A stretch of DNA of 64,000 bases, taken from the NCBI GenBank assembly GCA_964655355.1, contig CAZZMD010000013.1:23522-87521 (forward strand), read 5' to 3'. The DNA comes from CALGDE01 sp964655355. Its GTDB lineage: Bacteria; Cyanobacteriota; Cyanobacteriia; CACIAM-69d. The notes under the pieces were generated by a model. The model was not told the origin of the DNA. It made no database searches and was given only the letters and a program-made list of their open reading frames with translations. Each line of letters starts with the position of its first letter. The first letter of the stretch is position 1. Positions 52,985 through 61,600 of this stretch are shown piece after piece. The translations under genes and the position numbers were made by a program.

Positions 52985-54262
52985 TTAGGGGGTGGGGCGG
53001 GCGTACAAATCCGGCGATCGCCCCAGGGCAAAGCCGACGGATTGTTTCAACGTTGGGTTGGAGCGGCTGGCGAAAATGCCCATGGCAATGACGACTAGAC
53101 CGGCGGCGATCGCAAATAAAATCCGATAGCCGCTGTCATCAGCCAAGGTTCCCAAGATCGGTCCCGCTAGGGCGATACCTAAGTCAAAACCCATTAATGT
53201 TACGGCAAACATTTGTCCCCGCTCCTCGGACCCGATGCGATCGGATACTAGGGCGATAATTCCTGGAAAGAGTAACCCCGCTGCGAGCCCCTCCACACAG
53301 CCCGCGGCTAAAAATAACGGCACGGTGTTGACCGTTGCCAGCATCACCATGGCGATGAAATAGCACACCAAACTTAGGCTGATAAATTGCCCCCGGCCAT
53401 ATTGATCGGATCGTTTGCCGACCCAAAATCGGGCGCAAAAACTGGTGATCGCCGCGGCCGTATAGAACAAGCCGGGGATTAAGTTTAATTCCGTTGATTT
53501 GATCAGGAGCGGGATAAACGTACTGACGGTGCCAAAGACCAATCCCACCATCAACATCACCAGGGCGGGCGTCAGAATTTCCGGCAGAAAGAGTTGCTTG
53601 AATGGTGAATTGTTTTGAGGCGGGGATGACTCGGCGATAACCCCGTCGCTGGTCCCGTCGCTGGGCGGCGGTGCTGCTGCGGGCGATCGCGAATCTTCAA
53701 TGACATTCATGCCTAGGGTGGCCAACAGACCAAAACTGGCGGCGATCGCAAAGGTTGGGGCATGTCCCAGCTCGCTTTGTACATAGCTCCCAAGGGCCGG
53801 ACCTAGGGCCACACCCACCGGCTGCGTCAGGGTCATATAGCCAATCACTTGCCCTCGATGTTCCGGCGGTGAGACATCCACCACAAATGCCGCATAAGCG
53901 GTGGTGAATGCGGCAATGCTCAGCCCGTGGAAGATTCGCAGCCCCATTAGGACCGGAATCGATGTGGTGAATAAATAGCCTATGGGGGCGGTCATGGCGA
54001 CGGTGGTCCCAATCATTAGAACCAGCTTCCGACCCCGGCGATCGGCGAGTCGCCCAAATCGAGTCCGGGCCAATAGCAGTCCGATCGCGAAGGATCCCAT
54101 GACCAGCCCCACCTGTTGGTCTGAGCCCCCTAAATCTTGGGCATAGAGGGAAAGGGTGGGCAACAGGGACGACATGCTGCACCAAAACAGAAATGACGAC
54201 CCGAATAACAGCAGTAAATTACGACGGGCGGCGATCGGCAGATTTCTTAGTGTGCGAAACAT
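52985..54262 (-). CDS. MFS transporter
   Basis: 425 residues, about 12 membrane helices. GLLLARTRFGRLADRRGRKLVL between helices 2 and 3 is the MFS motif A, AFVVDVSPPEHRGQVIGYM after helix 4 is also typical, and a polar loop lies in the middle (about 195-225). It looks like a drug or metabolite efflux pump; the substrate is unknown. ATG 54262 (MFRTLRN) is chosen; the frame is open to 54394 but that section is not hydrophobic and runs through a stem-loop. Convergent with the mannosyltransferase gene, 39 bases apart. Confidence 0.9.
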   Translation of the reverse strand: MFRTLRNLPIAARRNLLLLFGSSFLFWCSMSSLLPTLSLYAQDLGGSDQQVGLVMGSFAIGLLLARTRFGRLADRRGRKLVLMIGTTVAMTAPIGYLFTTSIPVLMGLRIFHGLSIAAFTTAYAAFVVDVSPPEHRGQVIGYMTLTQPVGVALGPALGSYVQSELGHAPTFAIAASFGLLATLGMNVIEDSRSPAAAPPPSDGTSDGVIAESSPPQNNSPFKQLFLPEILTPALVMLMVGLVFGTVSTFIPLLIKSTELNLIPGLFYTAAAITSFCARFWVGKRSDQYGRGQFISLSLVCYFIAMVMLATVNTVPLFLAAGCVEGLAAGLLFPGIIALVSDRIGSEERGQMFAVTLMGFDLGIALAGPILGTLADDSGYRILFAIAAGLVVIAMGIFASRSNPTLKQSVGFALGRSPDLYARPTP

Positions 54263-54485
54263 ATGACTGTGCGAAACATACAATCTTCTGGCCCGGCAAA
54301 TTTTGACCCCATCCCCGAGCCAAAATGCGGGACCCCAACCACAAACCCTAAAGCGAAGGCGGGACTCCACCCTAAGGAGGTAGCCCCGCCCCATGTTTTC
54401 TCAGATTCGACTCATCGCCGAAATGACTAATCACTGGGATGACGGTGCAAGCGGATTGCCTCGCTCCGTCGTCCAGTTCTCGACA

Positions 54486-55142
54486 TTACATGCCGCCGAT
54501 GCTGAGCAACTCCACATCGAAAATTAGCGTGGCATTGGGAGGAATCACACCGCCCGCACCGCGAGCGCCATAGCCTAGCTCGGGGGGGATGGTCAGCTTA
54601 CGCTTGCCGCCCACACGCATACTCATGACTCCCTCATCCCAACCGGCAATTACCCGGCGTTGGCCAATGTTGAATTGGAAAGGACGGTTGCGATCGCGGG
54701 AGCTATCAAATTTCGTGCCATCGGTCAGGTAGCCCGTGTAGTGCACCGTCACGAGCTGGCCTTTATTCGGAGATGCGCCGGTCCCCACGACTTCGTCTTC
54801 GTAGCGTAGACCGCTAGCCGTAATCACTTCGTTGGAGTTGGGCTCTGCTGCCTCGGTCATGGATGCATCCTCGCTGGGGGTGTCGGTCTCGTCCAGCGTT
54901 AAGTCTGACGCACTGGCGATCGCTTGGTCAAACTGGGGCGATTTGGCCAAGCGCGCCGCATCGGCCATCAGGCGATCGGCTAATCCAGACGGCTTGGCGG
55001 TTTGGACATCTGCGGATTCCTGGGCCGTTGGCGAGTTGGTGGTGTCGGCCTGGGCTGGCTTCGGGCTGGACGTGAATTGCAAGGCCACCAACATGACGAC
55101 GCAAGCGGCCATGACTCCGAAACTGATGAGAATATCGCGCAC
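54486..55142 (-). CDS. FKBP-type peptidyl-prolyl isomerase, exported
   Basis: 218 residues from GTG 55142: an N-terminal hydrophobic segment (ILISFGVMAACVVMLVALQF), a polar region to about 108, then one FKBP domain with VTVHYTGYLTDGTKFDSS, FNIGQRRVIAGWDEGVM, LTIPPELGYGARGAGGVIPP and LIFDVELL. These hold the ligand-pocket aromatic residues. It should act as a periplasmic or lumenal folding catalyst. It stands alone. An imperfect hairpin with GGCGGG/CCCGCC arms lies downstream at about 54368-54400. Confidence 0.92.
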   Translation of the reverse strand: MRDILISFGVMAACVVMLVALQFTSSPKPAQADTTNSPTAQESADVQTAKPSGLADRLMADAARLAKSPQFDQAIASASDLTLDETDTPSEDASMTEAAEPNSNEVITASGLRYEDEVVGTGASPNKGQLVTVHYTGYLTDGTKFDSSRDRNRPFQFNIGQRRVIAGWDEGVMSMRVGGKRKLTIPPELGYGARGAGGVIPPNATLIFDVELLSIGGM

Positions 55143-55786
55143 AATTTAACTCCCCTCGGATCGATAGATTTCGGACCGGTCGTGCAAGCCCACCATGGGA
55201 TGTTGGCTAAGGTTATGCTCTGACAACCGTGTCGCTCTTTATTGTGCGTTAATTTGTTCCCTTCCGGTGCCCCAATTGCGATCGCGTTCTTCCCTGTCCC
55301 GTAACTCGGTCAAATCCCCTCCGGATCCTGATGCTGGCCTGCGGTAAAAACTACCAGATGATGATCAGGGCGCAGGAAAAATGGCACAGGACCTGAGGGT
55401 TTATCCGCCTATTTGACCGCCTGACCGTATCGACTCCCGTCCCCCGGGCATTTCTGGGTGCCGTCTTGGCGAATCCTCCCGTGGGATTAGAATGGGGTGA
55501 GATAAGGTAGAGTGCCTCTGTATTAAATGCTAGCGCTCTCCTGGCAACCGGTGCCTGTGTCCACTCCCCTGCGTTCCCTAATGTTGCTTTACTCCGTTGC
55601 CCCCCACGATATGCCCGCGGTCAGGTCGGTGTGGATGATATCCCGGATCCGCCATTGCGATCGAGCGCTGCCGGCATTGTTCCAGACGATTTTGCGCCAG
55701 GCGACTTTGTGCCAGATGACGCTGTTCCAGACGACATTGCGCCAGACGACATTGCGCCAGAGTCTGGATTCTGGTCTCAGTGAGGT
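55143..55786. other. 644-bp intergenic region upstream of cyaC-like gene
   Basis: Between the divergent FKBP and cyclase genes. Its right part contains a 15-bp tandem repeat array (listed separately). One frame is open here (55527-55802) and overlaps the cyclase start, but its product is mostly a translation of the repeats. I see no RNA gene. Confidence 0.4.
55680..55754 (+). repeat. Five degenerate 15-bp tandem repeats before the cyclase gene
   Basis: Units starting at 55680, 55695, 55710, 55725 and 55740 fit YGCCAGACGACATTG (for example CGCCAGGCGACTTTG and TTCCAGACGACATTG). The array ends about 30 bases before the cyclase start codon. Confidence 0.85.
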
Positions 55787-58700
55787 ATGGGCGACCCTAT
55801 GACCCTTTCCCGCCCCCCCAAGCCGACGGTTTTGGTCATTGATGATGAAGCGGATATTTTGGATCTGCTTTATCGGACTTTGCATCGCGAATTTCGGGTA
55901 CTGCGGGCAACGAATGGGCCGGATGCGCTGAAAATTTTGACCCAAGAGGATGATGTTGCGGTCATTGTGTCGGACCAGCGTATGCCGTTGATGAGCGGGA
56001 CTGAGTTCCTGAGCCTGACGGCGGAGCGCTATCCGGACATTATGCGGATCATCGTGACCGGTTATACCGACGTCGATGATCTGGTGGAGGCCATTAACAC
56101 CGGGAAGGTGTTCAAATATGTGACGAAGCCTTGGGATGATGAGGATCTCAAGGAGTCGGTGCGGAAGGCAGTCGAGACCCACAATGTGCTGCGATCGCGC
56201 ACCCGGGCGCTGCAGAAGTCTTTCCAACGGGAATCGTTGATTAATGGCATTACCGCCGCCATTCGGTCGAGTCTGGACCCCACTCAAATTTTTTCGACGA
56301 TTACGGAGCAGCTGGGGACGGCGATGAATGCTGATGGCTGTGCGTTGTCCCTGTGGACGCCCCAGGATGAGTATGTCCAGTGTGTGGCGTTCCATGATCA
56401 TGATCAGGAGGGGCCTGACCGGGGATCATCGGCTGCGCCAGGGGACGCGGCGGACGCTGATTCCGATTTAGGGACGGGGTCTGGGGTGGGCCATGGGGCG
56501 GTGGAGACTCCTGCCCGTAAGGTTAAGCAGGTGGATCCGGTGGCGTTGGCGGATCCCAGTTTGCTGCACCCGTTGCCCCGGTCCATTGTGCCGATCGCCA
56601 GTAATCCGGTGTTGCAGCGGGTGATTAGCTCGAAGAGTGCGGTGGCGGTGGATGATCTCCTGGAGACTCCGACGGGGAGCCAAAATCTGCCCCTGCGCCA
56701 TACGGCGCGATCGCTGCTGGTGGTGCCCCTGTTGGCGGAGGGGGATATTATTGGCAGCATTTCCCTGCGGCAGCAAAACTTCCGCGCCTGGGAACAGGAA
56801 GATATTGAGTTGGCGGAGGGGGTCGCGGCCCAGGCGGCGATCGCGGTGCAACAGGCCCGTCTGTACCAACAAACTCGGAAACAGGCGGAGCAGCTGTTGG
56901 CGTTGGACCAGCAGAAGAACGAATTTTTCCAAAATGTGTCCCATGAATTTCGCACGCCCCTGACCCTGATGATTGGTCCTTTGGAGGCGGCGGTGGCCCA
57001 TGGGGGGGATTTGCCACGGGATCAGGCGACGATCGCCCTGCGTAATTCCCGGCGGCTGCTGCGATTGGTCAATCAACTGCTGGATATTCAGCGCATTGAT
57101 GCCCAACGGCTGCAACCCACCTTCCGCCCTGCGGATTTGACCGCGTTTACGGCCCAGGTGGTGGAAACATTCAAACCGTTTTGCGATCGCAAGGGGATTA
57201 ATTTAATCGCTCACCTGGAAAGTGGTCCCCCCGCCTACCTGGATGTGGAGCGCTTCGATAAGGTGCTCTATAACTTGCTGTCCAACGCCATGAAATTTAC
57301 CGCTAGCGGCGGCAGCATTTCCGTGAATCTCCATACGACCCAGGACACGTTTGTCTTGCGGGTTCAGGATACGGGGATTGGGATTCGGGAGGATCAAATT
57401 CCCCATTTGTTTGAGCGTTTCCGCCAGGCGGAGGGCTCCGTGAGTCGCTCCTATGAGGGAACCGGCTTGGGGTTGGCCCTGGTGCAGGAGTTGGTGCACC
57501 TCCACGGGGGGAAGGTGACGGTGGAGTCGGTCCATGGCCAGGGCAGTACCTTTACGGTGTGGCTTCCCCAGGGATCCCAGCATTTGCCGGTGGATCGGGT
57601 GATTGAGCAGCCGGTGGAGCATGAACCCAGTCGGGCAACGGTGGAGTTGGCGGATGTGGAGGGGGATCTGGATGCGGCGCAAGAGTCGGCGGCGATCGCC
57701 ACCATGCTGGCCCAAGCCGAGACCGCCCCAGCGGATGGGGAGACGAATGGGGCTGGCCGGGGGGAAACCCTGCTGGTGGTGGATGATAATGCGGACCTGC
57801 GGGTGTATGTGTCGGGCATTTTGACGGAGGCGGGCTATCAGGTGCTGACCGCTCGGGATGGGGCGGAGGGATTCCGCATTGCCCAGGAGAATGCGGTGGA
57901 TGCGGTGATTACGGATTTGATGATGCCGGGGGTGTCAGGGCTGGATCTGATCCAGATGGTCCGGGACGACGGTCAGCTCCAGGGCACGCCGGTGGTGTTG
58001 TTGACGGCGAAGGCGGATGCGGATACGCGATTGGAAGGGGTGGAGCAGGGGGCCGATGCCTATTTGGCGAAGCCGTTTAATGCGCGAGAGCTGTTGGCGG
58101 AGGTGCGTAATTTGCTGGCCCTCAAAGCCAATGAGCGGAAGGTGGCGGAGCTGAATCAGTATTTAACGGAGTCGGTGCTACAGCGGTTTTTGCCGGATTC
58201 GATGGTGCAAAAGGCGGCGGCCGGGGAGTTGAGTTTGGACCTGAAGCCGGAGCCGCGCCTGGTGACGGTGTTATTCAGCGATATTGTGGGCTTCACCCAG
58301 TTGTCCAATACGTTGCGATCGCGCAAGGTGGCGGAGGTGCTGAACGAGTATCTGTCTGCCATGTCCGAAGTGGTGTTCGAGAACCAGGGCACCGTGGATA
58401 AGTTTATGGGGGATGCGGTGTTGGCCCTGTTTGGTGCGCCGGAGGATGCAACCCCGAATCAGCAAGTGCAGCGGGCGGTCCGGGCGGCTCGGCAAATGCA
58501 TGAGCGCCTGAGGGTGCTTAACCAAAAATGGGTGGCGGAGGGGATGCCGGCGGTCCAGTTTCGCTGTGGGATTCACCAGGGCACGGCGGTGGTGGGGATG
58601 TTTGGTAGTTCCCAGCGGTCAGACTATACGGCGATCGGCCCCTGCGTTAACATTGCGTCCCGGATTCAATCCGTCGCTGAACCTAATATGGTCCTCATTT

Positions 58701-58828
58701 CCGCTGCGGTAGCTGACTATCTCGATGAAGAGGAAATTCAAAAAGTGCGCCCCCTTAAACTGAAGGGGGTGGATGAAACGGTCTTAACCTTCTCCGTGGT
58801 CTTGGATCCCGAAGCCGAAAGCCCTTAG
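55787..58828 (+). CDS. cyaC: CyaC-like receiver-GAF-histidine kinase-receiver-adenylate cyclase
   Basis: 1013 residues: receiver 1 (about 14-130, acceptor Asp63 in VSDQRMP), GAF (about 160-365), HisKA with His386 (NVSHEFRTPL), HATPase (about 480-605, VLYNLLSNAMKF, DTGIGI, GTGLGLALVQ), receiver 2 (about 660-780, Asp710 in ITDLMMPG) and a class III cyclase domain (about 820-1000; LFSDIVGFT, DKFMGDAVLALFG). The order matches CyaC of Arthrospira and Anabaena, where phosphorelay controls cyclic AMP synthesis. Lys872 and Thr948 at the purine positions fit the bicarbonate-responsive ATP cyclases. ATG 55787; Met5 also possible. Confidence 0.93.
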   Translation: MGDPMTLSRPPKPTVLVIDDEADILDLLYRTLHREFRVLRATNGPDALKILTQEDDVAVIVSDQRMPLMSGTEFLSLTAERYPDIMRIIVTGYTDVDDLVEAINTGKVFKYVTKPWDDEDLKESVRKAVETHNVLRSRTRALQKSFQRESLINGITAAIRSSLDPTQIFSTITEQLGTAMNADGCALSLWTPQDEYVQCVAFHDHDQEGPDRGSSAAPGDAADADSDLGTGSGVGHGAVETPARKVKQVDPVALADPSLLHPLPRSIVPIASNPVLQRVISSKSAVAVDDLLETPTGSQNLPLRHTARSLLVVPLLAEGDIIGSISLRQQNFRAWEQEDIELAEGVAAQAAIAVQQARLYQQTRKQAEQLLALDQQKNEFFQNVSHEFRTPLTLMIGPLEAAVAHGGDLPRDQATIALRNSRRLLRLVNQLLDIQRIDAQRLQPTFRPADLTAFTAQVVETFKPFCDRKGINLIAHLESGPPAYLDVERFDKVLYNLLSNAMKFTASGGSISVNLHTTQDTFVLRVQDTGIGIREDQIPHLFERFRQAEGSVSRSYEGTGLGLALVQELVHLHGGKVTVESVHGQGSTFTVWLPQGSQHLPVDRVIEQPVEHEPSRATVELADVEGDLDAAQESAAIATMLAQAETAPADGETNGAGRGETLLVVDDNADLRVYVSGILTEAGYQVLTARDGAEGFRIAQENAVDAVITDLMMPGVSGLDLIQMVRDDGQLQGTPVVLLTAKADADTRLEGVEQGADAYLAKPFNARELLAEVRNLLALKANERKVAELNQYLTESVLQRFLPDSMVQKAAAGELSLDLKPEPRLVTVLFSDIVGFTQLSNTLRSRKVAEVLNEYLSAMSEVVFENQGTVDKFMGDAVLALFGAPEDATPNQQVQRAVRAARQMHERLRVLNQKWVAEGMPAVQFRCGIHQGTAVVGMFGSSQRSDYTAIGPCVNIASRIQSVAEPNMVLISAAVADYLDEEEIQKVRPLKLKGVDETVLTFSVVLDPEAESP

Positions 58829-59043
58829 GCGGCAAAACGGCTGGTGGCTAGGTCACGGATTAGGGCGACTCGCGATTGGATGTAGTCCTGCAGCCGGTTT
58901 GATTCCTCAGCGGTTAGGGGATGACCGAGGGAGACGGTATCCGCTAATACCTGTGCAAGGTGTTGATCATCTAGCTCCAGCAGGGTTGAACTCTGGGTTG
59001 ATTCCACCGCCGCCCATAGCTCTCTTAGGATGGATGGGCTCAT
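58825..59043 (-). CDS. Small cyanobacterial protein of unknown function
   Basis: 72 residues, helical and soluble (LRELWAAVESTQSSTLLELD, LTAEESNRLQDYIQSRVALI). No motif recognised. It starts at ATG 59043 and overlaps the stop of the convergent cyclase gene by four bases. Similar short helical proteins are found near signalling genes in cyanobacteria, but I cannot name a family. Confidence 0.6.
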   Translation of the reverse strand: MSPSILRELWAAVESTQSSTLLELDDQHLAQVLADTVSLGHPLTAEESNRLQDYIQSRVALIRDLATSRFAA

Positions 59044-59209
59044 ATCCGCGCCTCTTAAGATTCTCTTTATGTTTCTAAGATACTAGGACCTTGCAGGAAA
59101 TGGGGACGGGATGATACGACACGATATCCCTGATCGATTCAATCAACAATTTGACTTAAAACTTTATAACGGTAGGGGTGCTTTGGGGGATGAGCCTGAT
59201 GGCGGGGGG

Positions 59210-59770
59210 CTACGGCTTGGTGAATAGCTGTGATAGGTCCGGGTCCTTCAGGAGTTCCAACACGCGATCGCACCAATCCACCCAGCTTTGTTCAAACAGA
59301 ATCCCCCGCTGCAGGTTGAGATAGCGGAATTTTTCCGACAGGGGGAGATCGGGATGGTCGCGAAACCATTGCTCCCGCTCTAGGCAGTCGTCCAGGCGCT
59401 GGCGATGGAACTCACGGCGATCCTGAATTTCCTCCATGAGCATCTGGCGATCCATGTAGGGACCGGCCAAGATTCGTACCATGAGGTCTTCGCGAATGGC
59501 CGTTGGCGTGGTCGGTTCTGTGCACCACTTCAATAGCTCCTGCTGTCCGGCGCTGGTGATGGCATACACTTTTTTGTCCGGTTTGCCTTCCTGGGCAACC
59601 ACTGTGGGAGAAATCCAGCCCTGGTTCTCCATTTTTCCCAGCTCTCGGTAAATTTGCTGGTGACTCGCCTGCCAGAAAAATTGCACATCTTCTTCGAATC
59701 GACTCCTGATGCCATAGCCACTATCGGGCTTCCCCATCAAAACCACCAGGATCGTGTGTGCCAAGGTCAT
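59210..59770 (-). CDS. PadR-family transcriptional regulator
   Basis: 186 residues. The N-terminal winged helix (TLAHTILVVLMGKPDSGYGI, IYRELGKMENQGWI, KKVYAITSAGQQEL) is typical of PadR; the C-terminal helices (REFHRQRLDDCLEREQWF onwards) form the dimer arm. PadR proteins repress detoxification and efflux genes until a phenolic or drug ligand binds. It is divergent from the RND efflux genes across a 304-base spacer with dyads, so it likely controls them. Confidence 0.92.
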   Translation of the reverse strand: MTLAHTILVVLMGKPDSGYGIRSRFEEDVQFFWQASHQQIYRELGKMENQGWISPTVVAQEGKPDKKVYAITSAGQQELLKWCTEPTTPTAIREDLMVRILAGPYMDRQMLMEEIQDRREFHRQRLDDCLEREQWFRDHPDLPLSEKFRYLNLQRGILFEQSWVDWCDRVLELLKDPDLSQLFTKP

Positions 59771-60074
59771 AGACGACGTTTCACTCCGCTCAATTACTTG
59801 TTTAGCGCTGGTCTAGCGCTGATCTAATGCTTGTTCCGCTTTTAATCTAAGCCGTAATGCTCCCAGGGAGGATTACAAAGCGCAAGGCCATGGCTGAGTG
59901 GCCGCTGAGCGGCCGCTGAATCGGCTAGGACATTACGGGGCTTAATATTGAATTTTTTGCATATTAAACAATTTTACTATTAAAATAATTGCATAGTCGA
60001 TTAGTTGCATAGGTTGTCGGCGTCGCGCCGCTAATAACTGTCTGCTAACAACTGTATTGATGAGGTATTGAGCT
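59771..60074 (+). promoter_or_regulatory. Divergent control region of padR and efflux genes
   Basis: Contains an AT-rich palindrome ATTTTA-CTAT-TAAAAT at 59971-59986, a candidate operator or -10 region, and a larger interrupted inverted repeat, AAGCCGTAATG (about 59850) against CATTACGGGGCTT (about 59932). GGCCGC-rich short repeats lie between the arms. Which of these the PadR protein binds is not shown by the sequence. Confidence 0.45.
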
Positions 60075-61469
60075 ATGGCTGGCATTCAGGGAGCGCTATC
60101 GGTGGAAGAGCCGCAGGGTACGCTGTCGAGCTCGGAGCAGTTGGAGCTAGAGCTTCATTTGGAGGCGGCGACTTCAGCGGCATCTCTGAAAAGCGTGCCG
60201 AGGCGTCGTTCTCGGCGCTGGTTATGGGCTGTGCCGTTGATTCTGTTGCCCTTGGGGGCGATCGCCTGGCAGGTTGCGCCCTCTCTTGGGGAAACTCAGG
60301 AGCCTCAGGGGGAGGCGGTGGAGCGCAGTGCGTTGCCGGTGTCGGTGGTGGCGGTGGAGTCGCAGTCGGGGTTTGGGGTGACGCGGGAGTATGCGGGGGA
60401 GTTGGTGGCGCGACGGCAAAGTCAGCTTGGGTTTGAGGGGGCGGGAACGGTGGTTGCGGTGACGGTGGACCAAGGGGATGTGGTAAGGGCGGGGCAGGTG
60501 ATTGCTCGGTTGGATGATCGCAGTCTTAGGGCGCGGCGATCGCAGTTGATGGCGGAGGCGGCGAGTGTTGAGGCGCAGTTGCAGGAGTTGAAGAATGGGG
60601 CGCGGCGGGAGGATATTGATGCGGCGCGCTCGGCGGTGGGCGATCTGGAGCAGCAGTTACAGTTGGCGAATTTACAGGCGGCTCGGCGTAAGGATTTATA
60701 TGAGACGGGGGCGATCGCTCGGGAGGATTGGGAGCGGGAGCAGTTTAATGCCAATGCCCTTGAGGATCGCTTAGGGCAAGCGAAGAGTCAGCTTGAAAAG
60801 CTTAAGACGGGGACCCGCTCGGAGCAGGTGGCGGCCCAGGCGGCGCGGTTGGAGCAAATGCGGGCGGCGATCGCGGCGGTGGATATTGATTTGAGTAAGA
60901 CGGTGTTGAGGGCGCCCTATTCGGGGCAGGTGAGCGATCGCTTAATTGATGAGGGCACGGTGGTGAGTGGTGGCCAGGGGATTGTGCAGTTGATTGAGGG
61001 GGGCACGCTGGAGGCGCGTATTGGGGTGCCGGTGGATATGGCGGGGCGGTTGCCGGTGGGCTCGAACCAGTCTTTGACGGTGGGGGGGCGATCGCTTGCG
61101 GCGACGGTGTCGACGGTGTTGCCTCAGTTGGAGGGGGAGAGTCGGACGGCGACGGTGGTGTTACGGTTGCCCGCTAACGAAAATCTGCGGATTGGCCAGA
61201 CGGCGCGTTTAGAGGTCATGGAGTCTCAGGCGCAGGATGGGTTTTGGGTCCCGGCGACGGCGTTGGTGCCTCGCGAGCGCGGCCTTTGGTCGGTTTATGG
61301 CTTGGGATCGTCCTCGGGTGATGCGTTTGAAGTCGTACGGCGCGATGTGGAGGTGCTCCATGATTCGGGCGATCGCTTGTTTGTTAGGGGGACGATTCAG
61401 CCGGGCGATCGCATTGTGGCCAGTGGGGCTCATCGGATTGTGCCTGGGCAGTTGGTGACGATTGAGTAG
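60075..61469 (+). CDS. RND efflux periplasmic adaptor (membrane fusion protein)
   Basis: 464 residues: a cytoplasmic N-terminal tail, one membrane helix (RRWLWAVPLILLPLGAIAWQ), then a lipoyl half (GAGTVVAVTVDQGDVVRAGQ), a long coiled-coil hairpin (about 150-270), the second lipoyl half (DIDLSKTVLRAPYSGQVSDR) and beta-barrel parts. It bridges the inner-membrane pump and an outer-membrane channel. The long N-terminal tail before the helix is unusual; most have a lipoprotein signal. ATG 60075; the pump gene follows after 131 bases. Confidence 0.92.
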   Translation: MAGIQGALSVEEPQGTLSSSEQLELELHLEAATSAASLKSVPRRRSRRWLWAVPLILLPLGAIAWQVAPSLGETQEPQGEAVERSALPVSVVAVESQSGFGVTREYAGELVARRQSQLGFEGAGTVVAVTVDQGDVVRAGQVIARLDDRSLRARRSQLMAEAASVEAQLQELKNGARREDIDAARSAVGDLEQQLQLANLQAARRKDLYETGAIAREDWEREQFNANALEDRLGQAKSQLEKLKTGTRSEQVAAQAARLEQMRAAIAAVDIDLSKTVLRAPYSGQVSDRLIDEGTVVSGGQGIVQLIEGGTLEARIGVPVDMAGRLPVGSNQSLTVGGRSLAATVSTVLPQLEGESRTATVVLRLPANENLRIGQTARLEVMESQAQDGFWVPATALVPRERGLWSVYGLGSSSGDAFEVVRRDVEVLHDSGDRLFVRGTIQPGDRIVASGAHRIVPGQLVTIE

Positions 61470-61512
61470 CGCGAGAAGTCGCGCGGATCGGTGTAGCGCG
61501 GAGTTTTTGCTT

Positions 61513-61560
61513 CAGGGGCGCTGCCCCTGATACCCCGCCAAAGGGTCATTGACCCTTTGG
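61513..61560 (+). repeat. Double-hairpin element between adaptor and permease genes
   Basis: CAGGGG-CGCTG-CCCCTG (61513-61529) is followed by the perfect 10-bp hairpin CCAAAGGGTC-ATT-GACCCTTTGG (61538-61560) and AATCCCGG. Such paired hairpins resemble REP-type dispersed intergenic elements; no second copy is in this window. It lies inside a likely operon, where it could dampen or process the transcript. Confidence 0.65.
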
Positions 61561-61600
61561 AATCCCGGTTGTATATGGTTTCTTTTTTTGGAATTGGGTT

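Noticed and set aside
55527..55802. 91-codon open frame before the cyclase
   Set aside because: Mostly a translation of the 15-bp repeats and overlaps the cyclase start.
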